NCBI GenBank assembly: GCA_019155185.1
Contig: CM032802.1
Coordinates: 17,500,334 to 17,564,333, forward strand
Source: Beaufortia kweichowensis
Lineage: Eukaryota > Chordata > Actinopteri > Cypriniformes > Gastromyzontidae
Direction of reading: 5' to 3'
Length of the DNA stretch: 64,000 nucleotides
This document shows positions 13,013 to 25,065 of this stretch, in pieces; positions within the stretch are counted from its first letter, which is position 1; each line of letters opens with the position of its first letter. The notes under the pieces were generated by a model. That model had not been told where the DNA came from. It was given only the letters and a program-made list of their open reading frames with translations, and ran no database searches. Both the position numbers and the translations under genes were made by a program.

Positions 13013-13594
13013 GCTACATAATTTCAAGCCTTTAACAGCGAATTTAGAATTCAAGTACTTTTAGTTAAATAATACATTGAGTACATCATCAATAATAATA
13101 ATAATAATCTAGAAAGAATAAAAAAATAAAACATTAAATGCATCATGCTTTTATTCTAGCTAGGAATTCTCATGATATAACTGCACACATAAATCACAAT
13201 AATAATAATAACAATATGCCATTTTTATTCAAAACCCTTGCTACATTGTGTAGGGTTACATGAAAGATTGCATGATCCAGATTGATCCGATTTACTTTAT
13301 TAGCGCACATTAACAAAAAACGTTTTAGTTTCATTATCCCTAATCAAAATCTGAAAATGTACTTACACTGGAGTGATAATTCTCCTTTTTATCCTACAAT
13401 ATTGTTCATACTGTAAAACAGTCATCACATAAAAAAATATTAATGACCCTATTTTTCATTTAAACATTTGTTTTATCAACACTTTCGTTTACATAAAGCT
13501 CCTCAGCATGTAAACTGTAGCAGAACTGTGTAAAAAATACGTGATGACAGATGAGCTTTATTGTAAAATAAACTACAGTTATCAATAAAAAACA

Positions 13595-13745
13595 GGTTTA
13601 AGAACATTTTGCTAACATTCTCATTAAGTTGATGTGAAAGTGAATGTTGAAATATTAGTTTTTAAAGCATTAACATTTTTAAAATTAATTTTAGGAGAAC
13701 TTTTAAAAAGTTCTGAGAATTTTCCTGTTAGCTGGAACAGACCAA
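13595..13745. repeat. Possible teleost interspersed repeat (AACGTT-rich family)
   Basis: Phrases such as AAGAACATTTTGCTAACATTCTCA, shortened here to AGAACATTTTGCTAACATTC, and AAAAAGTTCTGAGAA...CCTGTTAGCTGG recall a frequent fish repeat rich in GAACGTTCT motifs. A related-looking stretch lies at 22675-22880. Both are decayed and the assignment is from memory. Confidence 0.35.
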
Positions 13746-13875
13746 TCCATTATTATGATGATGGGAAATGTCACATGTGTAACAGAGCTGAAGAGAAAAT
13801 GCAGGAGAGAGTTTAAAATACAGTTTAGCATATTATAATAAAACACAGTAAACATCATGACAGTGAAACCATGAC

Positions 13876-14246
13876 TGTCACGGAGCCACCAGTATCAGAT
13901 CCTATCTCCATCATTATTCCATCACCTTCACACGAATTCTGAACTCCACTTTCCATCATGCCCGGCACTCACGATCATCCGCCATCTTTAATCACCTTCC
14001 CCGTCTCCCATTACCTGGACAATATATCTTCTCTGTTTGTTCATGTGGTTTTTGTCAGGTCTTGAAGTTTGTAACTCATTTTTTATTCTGACCATTTCCC
14101 TGTTTATTGGATCACCTGTTCTTCGTCATGTTCTTCTGTGGATGTTATTTGTTCCTGTTTTGTTTTTTTGTCCTTGGATTTTTATATAAAGATTTGGATT
14201 ATTCCCCTACCTTCAGTCTGTGCATCTTCACTCACCACCACCCACA
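13876..14246 (+). mobile_element. Solo LTR, 371 bp, with 5-bp target duplication
   Basis: The element starts TGTCACGGAGCC and ends CCACCCACA, so it has the canonical TG...CA LTR boundaries. It is flanked by perfect direct repeats ATGAC at 13871-13875 and 14247-14251, the duplication left by integrase. The interior is T-rich with TTTTTATATAAAGATTTGG near the 3' side, a TATA- or poly(A)-like signal that suggests plus orientation. There is no internal coding region, primer-binding site or second LTR, so this is a recombination-derived solo LTR. A 5-bp duplication fits Ty3/Gypsy and several other LTR families. Confidence 0.8.
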
Positions 14247-14252
14247 ATGACG

Positions 14253-16396
14253 TTTCATCAGCCAATAAAAGATAATGTGGCTTGATCTTTTATTTTATGT
14301 GACCTTTTAAAACACTTTAAAAAATGGTCTCATGTAAATAGATTTGTCTGCAAGTCATGGAGTGTTTACATGACATAATGTAAAAAGTATTGTTATTACA
14401 ACATTTTGTATCCATTATGTTAGATCACGGATTTATTCTTTATTATTCTGGAGAAAGTACATTTCTCTTTTGTTGTAGAGCAGCAGAAATGGAGCACATG
14501 TTTGAGGTCAGAGGTCATATGGGTTATGCATTGTTCAGCCCGGCTGGACCCGTGGCTTTACGAGTGACCCGTCCGCCCGGTGACCTCCTCTATTAAACTC
14601 TCCTCAGCTGGACAACACAATCCCCCCCTCTTTCTCTTTTCCTGCTAACATTCAGAGAGAGAGAGAGAGAGAGCGAGTGAGGGAGAGCAGAGAGGGTGAT
14701 ATGAGGTCCGGCTGGAGGTCACGCTAGAGGTCAATGCTATTCAAAGGCAGGATCAGGACCTCACAGCCGCCGGCCAATCAGAGGATGCTGTGCGCAGGAG
14801 ATAACAGACAAACACACACTTGCACCTACAGTTTGAGCAAATAAACTCTTACATCCGTGCATGTGAACATGGATGAACCAATGCACATGCATCTGATGCA
14901 GGTAAACACACACGTCACACACACGTGAGTCAAGCCCAAGCATTTCTATCTCATTATTTATTTCATTCTCCTTCACTCTTTAATGTGCACTGTTACAGGT
15001 CAGTATCTCACACACACACACACACACTTTAAACCTGGCCCTGTACAGGGAGCTACTGGGACCTCTGTTGAACCCATTTCACAGATAACCTTTCCAGCTG
15101 CCACATCAGAATGATTTTCAATCAGGCTATACACCGGACAAAAGTCCCAGGACCCCAGAGCCGGCTCTTCTCAACACACCGCTGTTTGCTCGGCAAGCAC
15201 CTGTATCATTCCTCATAAAAAAAAGAGATAAAATGAGAGACGAAATATCCCTCCGCGCACACCGGATGTGTTATTTGCACAGTTCGGCTCTCTGACAGAG
15301 ATTCAACAAACAGACTCCTCCATCCACCTGCCCTGCGTCTTAACATCGGTAATCTACTCCACCTCATTCATCTGCATAGAGGAAATCTCTGTTTGAATAC
15401 TGAAGCTCTCGCGCTGACAGCGGTGAGGTGTGTGTCCTCATATAAGTGTGCTGGGACGAGGTTGTGTGTGTGAAAGGCACTTCAATTCATCAGCCATCCA
15501 TCACAATATTGACCTGCAGTGGAAGACCGTTACACACACACAAGCACCCATAAATTAACATTCTGTTTTTCTTGACATATCTTTTCACACCCATTTGATT
15601 TTCTTTCTTTTCTGGACAATAAATATGACAGGCTGTTTATTTCCATACAGTGGAATAGCAAACATATATATAAATATATTATATTTCAGAGCTATACAGT
15701 ACATTTGTGTTAGAAACAGACCATAACTCAAAGGATTTTTGATTGATAATATTGCCGTCCACGGTTCCATTTTCTCGCTCCATATCTGGAAACACGTGCC
15801 ATGAGTGTGTTTTTCTACATGATTGAAATATTTGAGCACACTAGTTATATGAACTACTTTTTGTCATATTGCTTGTTTAAAAATGATCTTTGTCCCCTTT
15901 CATGTATTTTGTGTTTCATGGAAGTTTGATGAGATTATAATCAGGTTTAGTAAATAAAATTAAAATTTTCCTGTTGATTTGATTCCTGCAAGATTTAACC
16001 AGAATCAAAACACAGGTTAAAACCGAGCTAAACATCACTTAATAGACAGCCTTTTCATCTGCCGCTGTATGTTGATGTGTGTGTTTTTGTGGATGGCCTT
16101 TTAGTAATTACACTGCCTGCAGAGCCAGTGAACTTTGACCCCAGGGGTCAGTCACGCACAAACAGCTCAAATTGGTATCTAACGCTGGCCACGCCAGCTC
16201 TCTCACAGCAATTCTGCATGTTCACATACTGTAATGTTTTTATAACGAGCGTGTGCAAGACTTTATTACCTGCTACAAAAGTAGAAAGAGAGCAAGAAGA
16301 AATCAAAAGATCCAACACACACACACAGGAAAGGTCAAGGACATTGAACTCATTGGCTGAGTAGCTGTGAGGAGTAGTGCAATGGCAACTCATTTA
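14253..16396. other. Non-coding; short GA and CA runs
   Basis: Contains a short GA run (14654-14672) and CA runs near 15010 and 16315. No exon is supported. Open frames here have no domains. Confidence 0.5.

Positions 16397-16429
<33 letters not shown>
16397..16429. repeat. (AC)n microsatellite
   Basis: A perfect AC run of about 16 units. Confidence 0.95.
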
Positions 16430-16431
<2 letters not shown>

Positions 16432-17149
16432 TAAGAGGTAATTAGCAGAGCTAGTCCACATAGCCACGAGGCATCCCCTCTTTTAGAGGTTTGGTGGCCT
16501 TTTACGTGGTCAAACAAAGAAATGGCTTCCTCCTCCTCCAAACAAAAGGGAAGATCATTAAATGTGCTGCCGCCCACAGCCTGAGCCTGATCAATAATCC
16601 TGCAAACGGACGGATGGTAGAGGAGAACGCTCGGGTTAGAGGTGCATCGCCGGGTTACATCAAGACCATGAAAGAAAATTACAGCCAGCAGCAGCTCTAT
16701 GTGTGACCAACACGCTCCTGTGGTTTTAGAAGAACTCAGATGTAACAGAATATGAAACTAAATGCAAAGAATTCATTTGAAAAAACGTCTAGTATGTGTG
16801 TATCAATGTGTCACACACGATTTGTCGTATCCTTCTTGCCTGTAGCACCAAAGATGTGCGATGACTTATATGCAGGATTGTGAAACTAAGGGTTAGAGTT
16901 TTTAAATGTGACCAACAGTACGATACAATGCAAGCATACTAAACCAGCTCTGAAATCCTCTCAGCATTCGTGATCAGTTTATTGAAGATAAATTATATAT
17001 GATCGTGCATAAACGGCATCTTGTAATCTTGGATTCCACAACTGCTGGGCACACCGTCTTCAGCTAATTGGAAGCTGAAGTGTTTTGACGAAAGATCAAT
17101 GGGCTATGATTGCGTATGACCCGCTGAGGGAAGGAGGGACAGAGTTTTA
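16430..17149. other. Non-coding, no feature seen
   Basis: No exon or repeat is recognised in this tract. Confidence 0.5.
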
Positions 17150-17290
17150 GATTAGCGCACGATTGATGTTAGCTTTAGCCGGGCTCCTCCGCAGACCCAA
17201 CCATTATCTTACATGTAACCTCCTGCAATTGAGTTTGCTGCAACTTAATCATGCCCCCCTTGGTCATGACCATGGGTTAATCTAATGGAG
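17150..17290. promoter_or_regulatory. Candidate conserved regulatory block with TGGTCATGACCA palindrome
   Basis: This complex non-repetitive block has mixed AT- and GC-rich words and a perfect 12-bp palindrome TGGTCATGACCA at 17261-17272. That is an inverted pair of TGGTCA half-sites with no spacer, a form some nuclear receptors or bZIP factors could bind. Composition is the only evidence; conservation is untested. Confidence 0.3.
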
Positions 17291-17829
17291 GGACAGCACT
17301 TCAGGGCCACTCGGCGGGCGTTTGGGGCCTTCAGAAACACTGCGTCCTGGCAGTTTGAATTTCCTTTAAAAGAAAGCCGGGGGGGAGGATTTGCTGCTCG
17401 CCCGCTGCTGATATACGGTTACTGGACTTTTATGAACAAACAGAGAACTGCTCCGGAATCACTGAGGGATTTTATACCAACTCTGATTATATTCATATCC
17501 AGAAACGTGAAAGTAAAACATCACTGTGAATGTGGATGTGATATGGTGATATATGGATTAGTTTTCTAAATAATATTTGAGTTGCAGCTATGGACATCTG
17601 TTAAGATTGCAGGACATCTGTCATTCCATGTCTGGATGGGAATGGGATTTCAGTAATGGTTGTTGTTTGGATTTTGTGATCTTTAAAAATCCACCTGGAG
17701 TCAAAATACAAAAATAGTGAAAAAGTCAGAAAACTGTAAGATTTTGACGCAATCGCTTCTGTTCCCATAAGCGAGATGTGAAAGCCAGGGTTTTCGCTCC
17801 ACGACCGAACAGACGCTTCCACACAGAGC

Positions 17830-18190
17830 CGATCGTTCCACTGACCTTTAAAGCTTCACATTTCATAATTTATGGGCTTGGGACAGTGCGAGCAGATTGG
17901 GAGGAAAATATATCTGCACCTTCTTTCATTGTGTTAATGCGGGCGTGTGGCGGGCGGCTGACACTGGCTAATTCCATTAGAGAGATGAGTCGGGGACTGA
18001 CACTTCTGAGGGCTAATGAATTGCAGGGATGGAGTGTCAGGCCTCAAAAGCCCTGCTGATAGTTTTCTGCTAACTCTGATTTCTCTCGGACTCATTAAAA
18101 GACCTCCGAGTTTTATTGGAGCTGCATCTGTTAAACGCTCGTTGAGTAATTGGCCCGGATCCGTTTTCCTCAGCTTTAATGGAGGAGAAT
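17830..18190. promoter_or_regulatory. Candidate conserved non-coding element
   Basis: A block of non-repetitive sequence with homeodomain-like words (CATAATTTATGGG, GCTAATTCCATTAGAG, CTAATGAATTG, ACTCATTAAAAG) interspersed with GC-rich words. Both strands have open frames with no known protein family. The density of TAAT cores and lack of decay signs resemble vertebrate enhancers in gene deserts. This is inference. Confidence 0.3.
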
Positions 18191-18779
18191 CCTCAGCGAT
18201 GTTACTCATATCATTCTCAACTTTTATACAGTTTTATACAATTATGCAAAAAAAGAAATACAAGATGTCAACTACAAAAAATATGATCAACTGTGAAATA
18301 AACTGTAATGATTGTTAAATTGCCTTCAAAAAAATCAGTGGCTTTATCCATATCACATGCATTTACACATACTGTACCACACAATTACACAAAATAATGT
18401 AAAATAACATTTAAAGTGCTGCTCCAAAAAACAGTATAATAAGTTATTTTTCACTAGTTTAATAAAATGTCCATTTACTGTTTTTATTGCTAAATTGACC
18501 ATACACACGGAGCGTTCTTTTGAACTTCCGCATCAAGATAAGCCAGCTCTTCTGGTACAACTTCTGGTACAAGGTTAGTCATATGATGTTGTAGTATTTT
18601 TAAATTCATGAGTTTGAGAATTTTGAAACTAGCAGTTAAATAGACACAAAGTTACAACTAGAAGTTATTTATTTTATTACTTTATTTTATTACTTTATTA
18701 CTTTACTTACTTTCATATTTATGAATATAACTGTATATGCAACATAAATCATCTTTCACGTTTGCTGGATGAAGAGTTT

Positions 18780-18980
18780 GAGTTTGCCTAAATAAGCCGG
18801 TGTACATCATTGATATTCACTTCAGGTAAATCCTGAAGGCAGCGAGTGTAGAAAGACATTGTTACAGATGATTTGACTGTTGACCAGAAATAACTTGATC
18901 TAAAACCAGGAAGTAACTTACTGTTTAGATTTTGTTCCACAACATGGCTAGCTACACTATTTATGTGGTCTTGCACATCT
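18780..18980 (-). pseudogene. Possible decayed transposon-protein fragment
   Basis: On the minus strand an intron-like pyrimidine tract ending CTGCCTTCAG is followed by a frame reading DLPEVNINDVHRLI, a stop, then ANSNSSSSKRER. This short pattern resembles a segment I recall from fish transposon-derived proteins that carry a SWIM zinc finger and a YqaJ-type nuclease. The catalytic and zinc-binding parts are not visible. The match is short and from memory, so the call is weak. Confidence 0.25.
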
Positions 18981-21227
18981 TGTAGAAGAAAAAGGCATGT
19001 ACGTAGGAAATGTAAGTTACACTTTAGTTTGATAAATATTAGGCAGACAGTCTACTAATACTCGCATGACTGGTAGCTGACAAGAACATACAAATTTACT
19101 TATAGTTAATAAAAATGTTTACTCTGTATAGATGCGTCTTCACATATAAACAAGCATTGAACAACCTGATCCACCCTGTCAGGGTATAATACTGCAGAAA
19201 AAAACAACAATCAGTTCTAAACATGAAATGTAAGATGTTAGCCTTTGTTAAGTTTGCCATTCCTAAATCTCTGTCTAACCTTCCAAACTCTCCCGACATT
19301 ATAAACAAGTGACTTAAGCTGTTTACCAAGAACATATCCATGTGTGAAAGTGCCTACTAAAAGCACACAATCAATCCAATATATAAATTCATTCATCAAG
19401 TCTGGAGAAGTTGGATGTTTCAGCGAGTCTAAAGGTCAAGTGAAGCTCAGGTGGCCGCTCTGCAGCACAGTTCGGCCGAGCTGAAACTTTTGAAAGGACA
19501 GATTGAGGTATATCAGTCGTGTATGTTTTCCTGCTGGAGAGTCGCACCCCCGCGTGTGCCGTTTTGTTTCGGGCTCTTAAAGCTGTGTAGAACTGAGGCT
19601 GCAGGGCCCATTTAGCCTGTACAAGAGCACAATACCTGACCTTTAGCCGAGTGCGGTTACGGGGCAGCGGTATAGAGAATCCTGTGGTTCTGTCAGTCCG
19701 ATGGAACCGCAGCGACCCCGGGGAACCTGGAGCGGCAGGGAAGCCATTGAAAGGGCACGGACCATCAATACAAGAGAGGGCGTGGCCTAAGAGATCATCC
19801 CCGTATCAAATACACTTTCAGAACACCAATGCTTCACGGTGACTGACACTTGACAGAAATAACACTAGCGAAACAAGCTCTGTGCTATGGATGTTAAACA
19901 CTCACGTATTTATGTTTCAACACGCAGAGAAGAGAAAGAGCGAAAGGCTCATAGCATGAGTGAGAGCGGGAGAGATGGGGTGAGAAGACACCGGAAAGCT
20001 GCGATTGTGCTGCAGGGTTTGATCTTTTGCAAGTACATTGATTCTTCAGACTCAGACTCTTTTGACACCACAGGGCTATTGACCTAGTATGGCACTGATG
20101 GTACTGCACCCTGCTCCTCTCCCCGCCGGGCCATCGCCGGACCATCGCTGAGATGCCACTGGGTCATTGCGTGAAGCCTTTCATGCCTCTCAGCGGTGGC
20201 CTGACCTTTAGCTGGACCTGAGGACTCTGCTCCTGCTATTTAGAGACACACTGAGAGGACCATCCTATTGTATTAGCAGCATTCACACATCGAACTCTGG
20301 CTATGAGAAAACATGTGATTCTGGAGTTTTATGCTGCGATTCCAACCAGAAAAGTTGCTTTGAAAAGTGAAATAGACTAGAATGTGAGATCAGAAGTCTC
20401 TGATATTAGCCATGCGGGTAAATAGCATCTCACACATTCCTTAATTGCAAACATTTTTAGGTATATGTTGGTAAAGCCAGACATGATGCTCTCATAACTA
20501 TACACCCAAAAAACAAACTATACACCCGCTAACATTGCACATTGTATCTCAGTTAACACTTATTTTTAAGAGAACCTATTAAGTCTTTATATTGCTTTTA
20601 CGGTACTAGAATTGATAAAAACACACAATTTTTTATCATATTTTACATTATTGCAGTGTCAATCTCCTCTTCCATCTCCAACTCAAGCTTTAGCTCTTGG
20701 GCATAAACAGTAATAATGGCATTAATTTCATATGCATAACTACATATGCACGCGCTAGTGTGTGAAAGATGTGTAACATGTCTTGACCGGGGCTTTACGG
20801 AATGTGTGTAAACGCAAGCGCAGATTAGAGAAAATGACTGACAGTGTGAATGAACAAAATCAAACAATCCATGACTTCTGTTGGAGCATACACGTTTTTC
20901 CTACTATGGTGAGCGCACATCTCCCATGCCGCTTTTCCTACTATAGAGGCTTATCCTTTCAGTAAAAATAAACCGACAAAAAGACAAACAAATTTTTTTG
21001 CGATCATACCTGGATCGCTGGCAATCAGAACACACCGCGCTTTTCAGAAAGGCGGGGCAGAGAGGAGCAACAATAATCTCGTATAATTATCATAACAATA
21101 ATCGGTATGTGTAAACAAATGACTTTTTTGAACCTAAAACCACGTAAACACATTTTATTAAACCAAATATACAAAATAATGTTCTTTTTAGAACCATCAT
21201 ATGACCCCTTTAACTTTTTAACGTATT
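18981..21227. other. Non-coding, no gene seen
   Basis: No supported exon. 19430-19860 is somewhat richer in CpG and non-repetitive. Short open frames have no domains. Confidence 0.5.
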
Positions 21228-21506
21228 TGTTACGATAAAGGGATGAAGCAGAGAGGCTGCGGATCCAAAAGCAGCATACATTTAATAGCAAGAACCAAAG
21301 AACACAAAAAGAAGGAACTAGGGACAGAAGAACACCAGATAACACATAACATAAAACAACCTAAACCATAAACTGACAACCAAGACTGAAATACTAGGGC
21401 TATACTCAGAGATGAGTCCAGCAAAGGATTATGGGTAATGTAGTTAAATTGCAATAAGACCAGATCAGAGGAGCAGGACAAGACAGAAACCGACAGAACC
21501 AGAACA
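21228..21506 (-). mobile_element. Solo LTR, 279 bp, minus strand, with 5-bp target duplication
   Basis: The plus-strand boundaries are TGTTACG (left) and CAGAACA (right), so on either strand the element is TG...CA with TGTT/AACA ends. Perfect direct repeats GTATT flank it at 21223-21227 and 21507-21511. On the minus strand the sequence is T-rich, with ATTAAA followed about 40 bp later by the 3' end (CGTAACA), as expected for an LTR poly(A) region, hence the orientation. No second LTR or internal domain is present. It is unlike the LTR at 13876 in sequence and length, so it belongs to another family. Confidence 0.78.
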
Positions 21507-21511
21507 GTATT

Positions 21512-22674
21512 AACATTTCGAATGCTTCTATTTAAAGTTTTTAAGAAATATAGAAAAAGAAACATATTCAGCAATGATTAAAATACTCTATATACTCTCA
21601 TCTGTGATCTTTCTTAGGGGTTATTCTAGTATTTCTTCATGCGTAATCTTTATGTGACACTACACCTTCAGGACTCGAAGTTTAGGATATCAAGTAATGT
21701 TTATTTGTGTCAATCATGTAATCATCATGATACAACATATTCCAGCAAAAGTTTAGACATTCAGATTAGTCTTCTTTACACTACTAAAGACAAATTAAGG
21801 TCATCAATATTCTGGCATATTGGACGATGGTCTGGCTGTGTGCTGGTCTAGTTCCTCATTATCCAGCCGAAGTCTCCCGCCAGCATGGTCTTGGTCACAG
21901 CATGTATGGATGAGCTTCTCAGTTCTGGTCCTGCACTGGATTGCCATCACCTCTATTGATTGCTCAGAGTCATGGAGAATCTGTGTGACCCAGCAGCAGG
22001 AAACAGACGTCCTCCAGAGCTCTGAGCCCAGACGCTTTTCATTACTGGCTTTTAAACACTCACCACTGCATCACCAGCGCATTAGTGAAGACAGACAAGA
22101 GCTAGAAAAGAATGAGGAGAAGAAAGAGGAAGAGAGATGTGTTTTGAGGGATGCTTTGTTAGAGGGGGTGTATAGATAGAATTCAGATTGTGTGCAGCAA
22201 TATCTCATCCACAATCACCGTTACTCGTAAGCCATGGCTGTTTCTTAAAAAAAAACCTGTATATTGTGAATTCATTTGTATTGTTCAGCTTGACTGAGTC
22301 TCTTATGTTGAACTGTATGAATTACAGTAAAGACAAGTTGATGCTTTGGGGACTCTTTTGACTGAAGGTGTAACATTCTTTCTATGGTATGTTGGTTAAA
22401 TCCATTTAAATCCCTAAGTTTAACCTTGACAATTATGATCAATGTGCTTTATGTTTTATGTTTATTTCCATCTGAAGTGCATATCAAACCGCATTCAACT
22501 GCATTTTTCTCCATCTACAGTACAGGGAGCATCTCACTTCTTTGGGCTTTTTTTATGAAATAAAATTTCCGTTCCTTGATATTTTAAAGCCTAACATAAT
22601 GCCAGCTGTACTTTGTAATTGAATTGTATGTCTAGAAAATTCCAGCACAATGTTAGGACTGGGCCTGACTTGCA
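21512..22674. other. Non-coding, no feature seen
   Basis: Open frames here are short and lack domains. The purine-rich stretch 22090-22140 gives a charged Glu/Arg translation that is not evidence for a gene. Confidence 0.5.
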
Positions 22675-22885
22675 AAAGTTGAGTAACAACAGTTCAAACG
22701 TTCTCAAAACGTTTTCCCAACACTCTTATAACAATATAAAAATATTTTTTTAATGTCTTCGTTTCACTAATAATGTTTTAACACCAACATTCTAACAACA
22801 TTTAGCAATTACATATATTGTTGATTAAATGCTCTTTTAATGTTATTGCAAGAATAATTTTGATGATTTTAAGAGAACTTCATTC
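22675..22885. repeat. Possible teleost interspersed repeat (AACGTT-rich family)
   Basis: Contains CAAACGTTCTCAAAACGTTT and then TTTTAACACCAACATTCTAA-type words in the order I recall from a common fish repeat. It is related in style to 13595-13745. No terminal repeats are visible. Confidence 0.4.
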
Positions 22886-23087
22886 CCTGGTCGCTGTGTG
22901 ATTGGTTCAGTTTCACTAGGTCTCTTAGTGTTATTCAGTGATTTCATTTAGTCTTTATGGACTGTTGGTATGACAGGAACATTAACGTTAGCACTCATTA
23001 TGATAATTGAGTTCTGTTTATGAGCAACACACACACATACTGTACAGTACTGCTGAGTAAACAACAACAACACAAACCTTCTATATT

Positions 23088-23371
23088 CCCTGCTTGTGGA
23101 ACAATCTCCACATCTGTCATATCCCTCACCTCCTTTAAGAAACAGATAAAAACACACCTCTTCCACTAACACCTGACATCATAAAAACCCTCTCTTCTTT
23201 CCTCTTCAGGTATTTCTCTAGCACTGCAAAACATTGTAAACTTAGGAAAGCACCTCTTAGTGCTATTGTTGCCTCTTTTGATGTGTCGCTTCATTGTCTC
23301 CTAATACTTGTAAGTCGCTTTGGATAAAAGCGTCAGCTAAATGCCTAAATGTAAATGTAAATGTAAATGTG
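23088..23371 (+). mobile_element. L2 LINE 3' end, 5'-truncated
   Basis: The copy begins in the ORF2 C-terminus (PAC/WNN...SLTSFKK.IKTHLFH equivalent), carries the same 3' UTR as the 11715 copy (TTTCTCTAGCACTGC, ACATTGTAAACTTAGGAAAG, TGATGTGTCGCTTCATTGTC) and ends GTCGCTTTGGATAAAAGCGT plus a TAAATG tail. It shares nearly every block with the 11715 and 34209 copies. Confidence 0.92.
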
Positions 23372-24978
23372 AAATTACATAAGTCTACCACATTACTTTA
23401 TGTGTCCTTGTGGTTAGGGGAAAATCTATGCACAAAAAAATAGTGTTTGTGTGAGTTACAAACCAGCACACAATGTTTTATACAGTGATGAATCCATCTG
23501 TCTGGGACATCAATGCTGAATGTTTGATGTGAATATTTAAATGACTGTTTGTTCAGTCACATGACCAACACCGGCCACCGCAATTCCATGATTATTATTG
23601 ATTTGCTCACTGGCTGTCAATCTCACGCTCGGAGAGAGATGATGGACAGATGGAGGATTGGACAGTAACCACGCGGCATAAAAACCTCATCTTTAAAATG
23701 AGCCGGATTGAGGTGGATGAGGGTAATTGATGATTGTCTTAGCAGCAAAGAGATGAGAGGAGGAAGGAAAAAGCCAAATGAGGGATGCTGGGAGGAAATG
23801 GGGGTGGGAGGGGGGTGTGCGTCCAAGAAAATCAGAGAAAAAAATTCCTTTGTGGTCGTCCTCCTCTGGGCACTGCTGTGTACTTTATGTTGGAGATCAT
23901 CTCCAAAATCCAGAAAAACAAATATGCAGGACCTTTGGATTGAAATGTCAGCACGCCACAGGCATTGATTTCCTCCTGAAGTGTCCGAGGCTGCTGGATA
24001 TTCACCGTGCTGATGTGAGACGGCTTCTGCAGACGTCTGCACGCTCGTACTGTACAGCACTCATTCTGCCAGCTGGCTAAAAGATGTAAGTTGTGAATTA
24101 AAATGAGCATTTAACCCCCTTTGTATTGCAGTCAGCTATTCTATTTGTCCATCTGTCCATCCATCCCTTCGTCTGTCTGTCTGTAGCACAGGTTTGAGAT
24201 GGTGTTCTGTTCTGCATATCTCTTTTAACATCAGTCCTTCAGTTTGAAGGCAAACAGTGCACGCTAGAGGGATAGAGCGTGTGTCTGATTCACTGGTGTT
24301 TTGAGAGCTGTTGTTAACTTCTCTCTGCTGACAGGCTGATTGCAGTTCCCAGGTTTCATTCAGAAGTAATGGAGCACCATTCTCTCTGCTCACAAACCCA
24401 ATTAAATCTGGAGATCTCTCACTGATAAACCCAATCTAACCCGGCCACTGGATCCTTCATCTCTAAATATATATTACAGCACAGAGCACGGAGGGAAGGG
24501 ATGCTCGGAGCATGAGCAGTGGAGAGGATTGCTTTTACTGTCTGTTGATATAAGTGTGTATCGACGTTTGCACAATTTGACTGAGGCGACGTGCTTGGCT
24601 TAGTGTCACTGGTAGTTAGTGGAGTTTTGAACTTTCAGACTTCATGAGATTAAAGACAACTCTGGAGGTACGTTGTAAATTGTTGTCAAAGGAGACATAC
24701 AGACAAACAACAATTCCCTTGCTCTTCACTTGCATTTAAAACATACTGTAACTTTCCCCAATCTAAAAAAGAAAGTTGTAGAAACAGCCCATAAGTCAAG
24801 CTGTCTCCAAATGTATTTTTTAGATGATAACATTTTAGAGAAGAGCATTCCACTGTCTCGTGCTCAACAAATGACCATCTGCTGCTTTACAATTCCCTGT
24901 ATATGACATATTATTGCACTATTACTATTGGTTTCTTTTCTGAAAGTTACAGTTCCTTTTTGTTTGAGGAAAGTGAGC
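23372..24978. other. Non-coding, no gene seen
   Basis: Open frames at 23620-24110 overlap on both strands in three frames and have no known domain. GTCT-type short repeats occur near 24160-24185. Confidence 0.5.
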
Positions 24979-25065
24979 TTTTCTGTAGCTCAGATGGTAA
25001 GATCATGGTGCTAGCAAGGATGAACTCATGGATTCAATCCCAGAGATTGCACATACTTTTGACCA
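24979..25065 (+). mobile_element. Decayed tRNA-derived SINE head
   Basis: TAGCTCAGATGG at 24986-24997 matches the RNA polymerase III A box (TRGCNNAGYNGG). GGATTCAATCC at 25030-25040 is a close match to the B box (GGTTCGANTCC), at tRNA-like spacing. The intervening CATGGTGCTAGCA and following CCCAGAGATTGCACATAC match a cyprinid tRNA-derived SINE I recall. The LINE-like tail is missing. A functional tRNA is unlikely because the stems do not pair well. Confidence 0.6.

Noticed and set aside
24979..25065. Functional tRNA gene
   Set aside because: A and B boxes are present, but the stems do not pair and the sequence fits a SINE head better.
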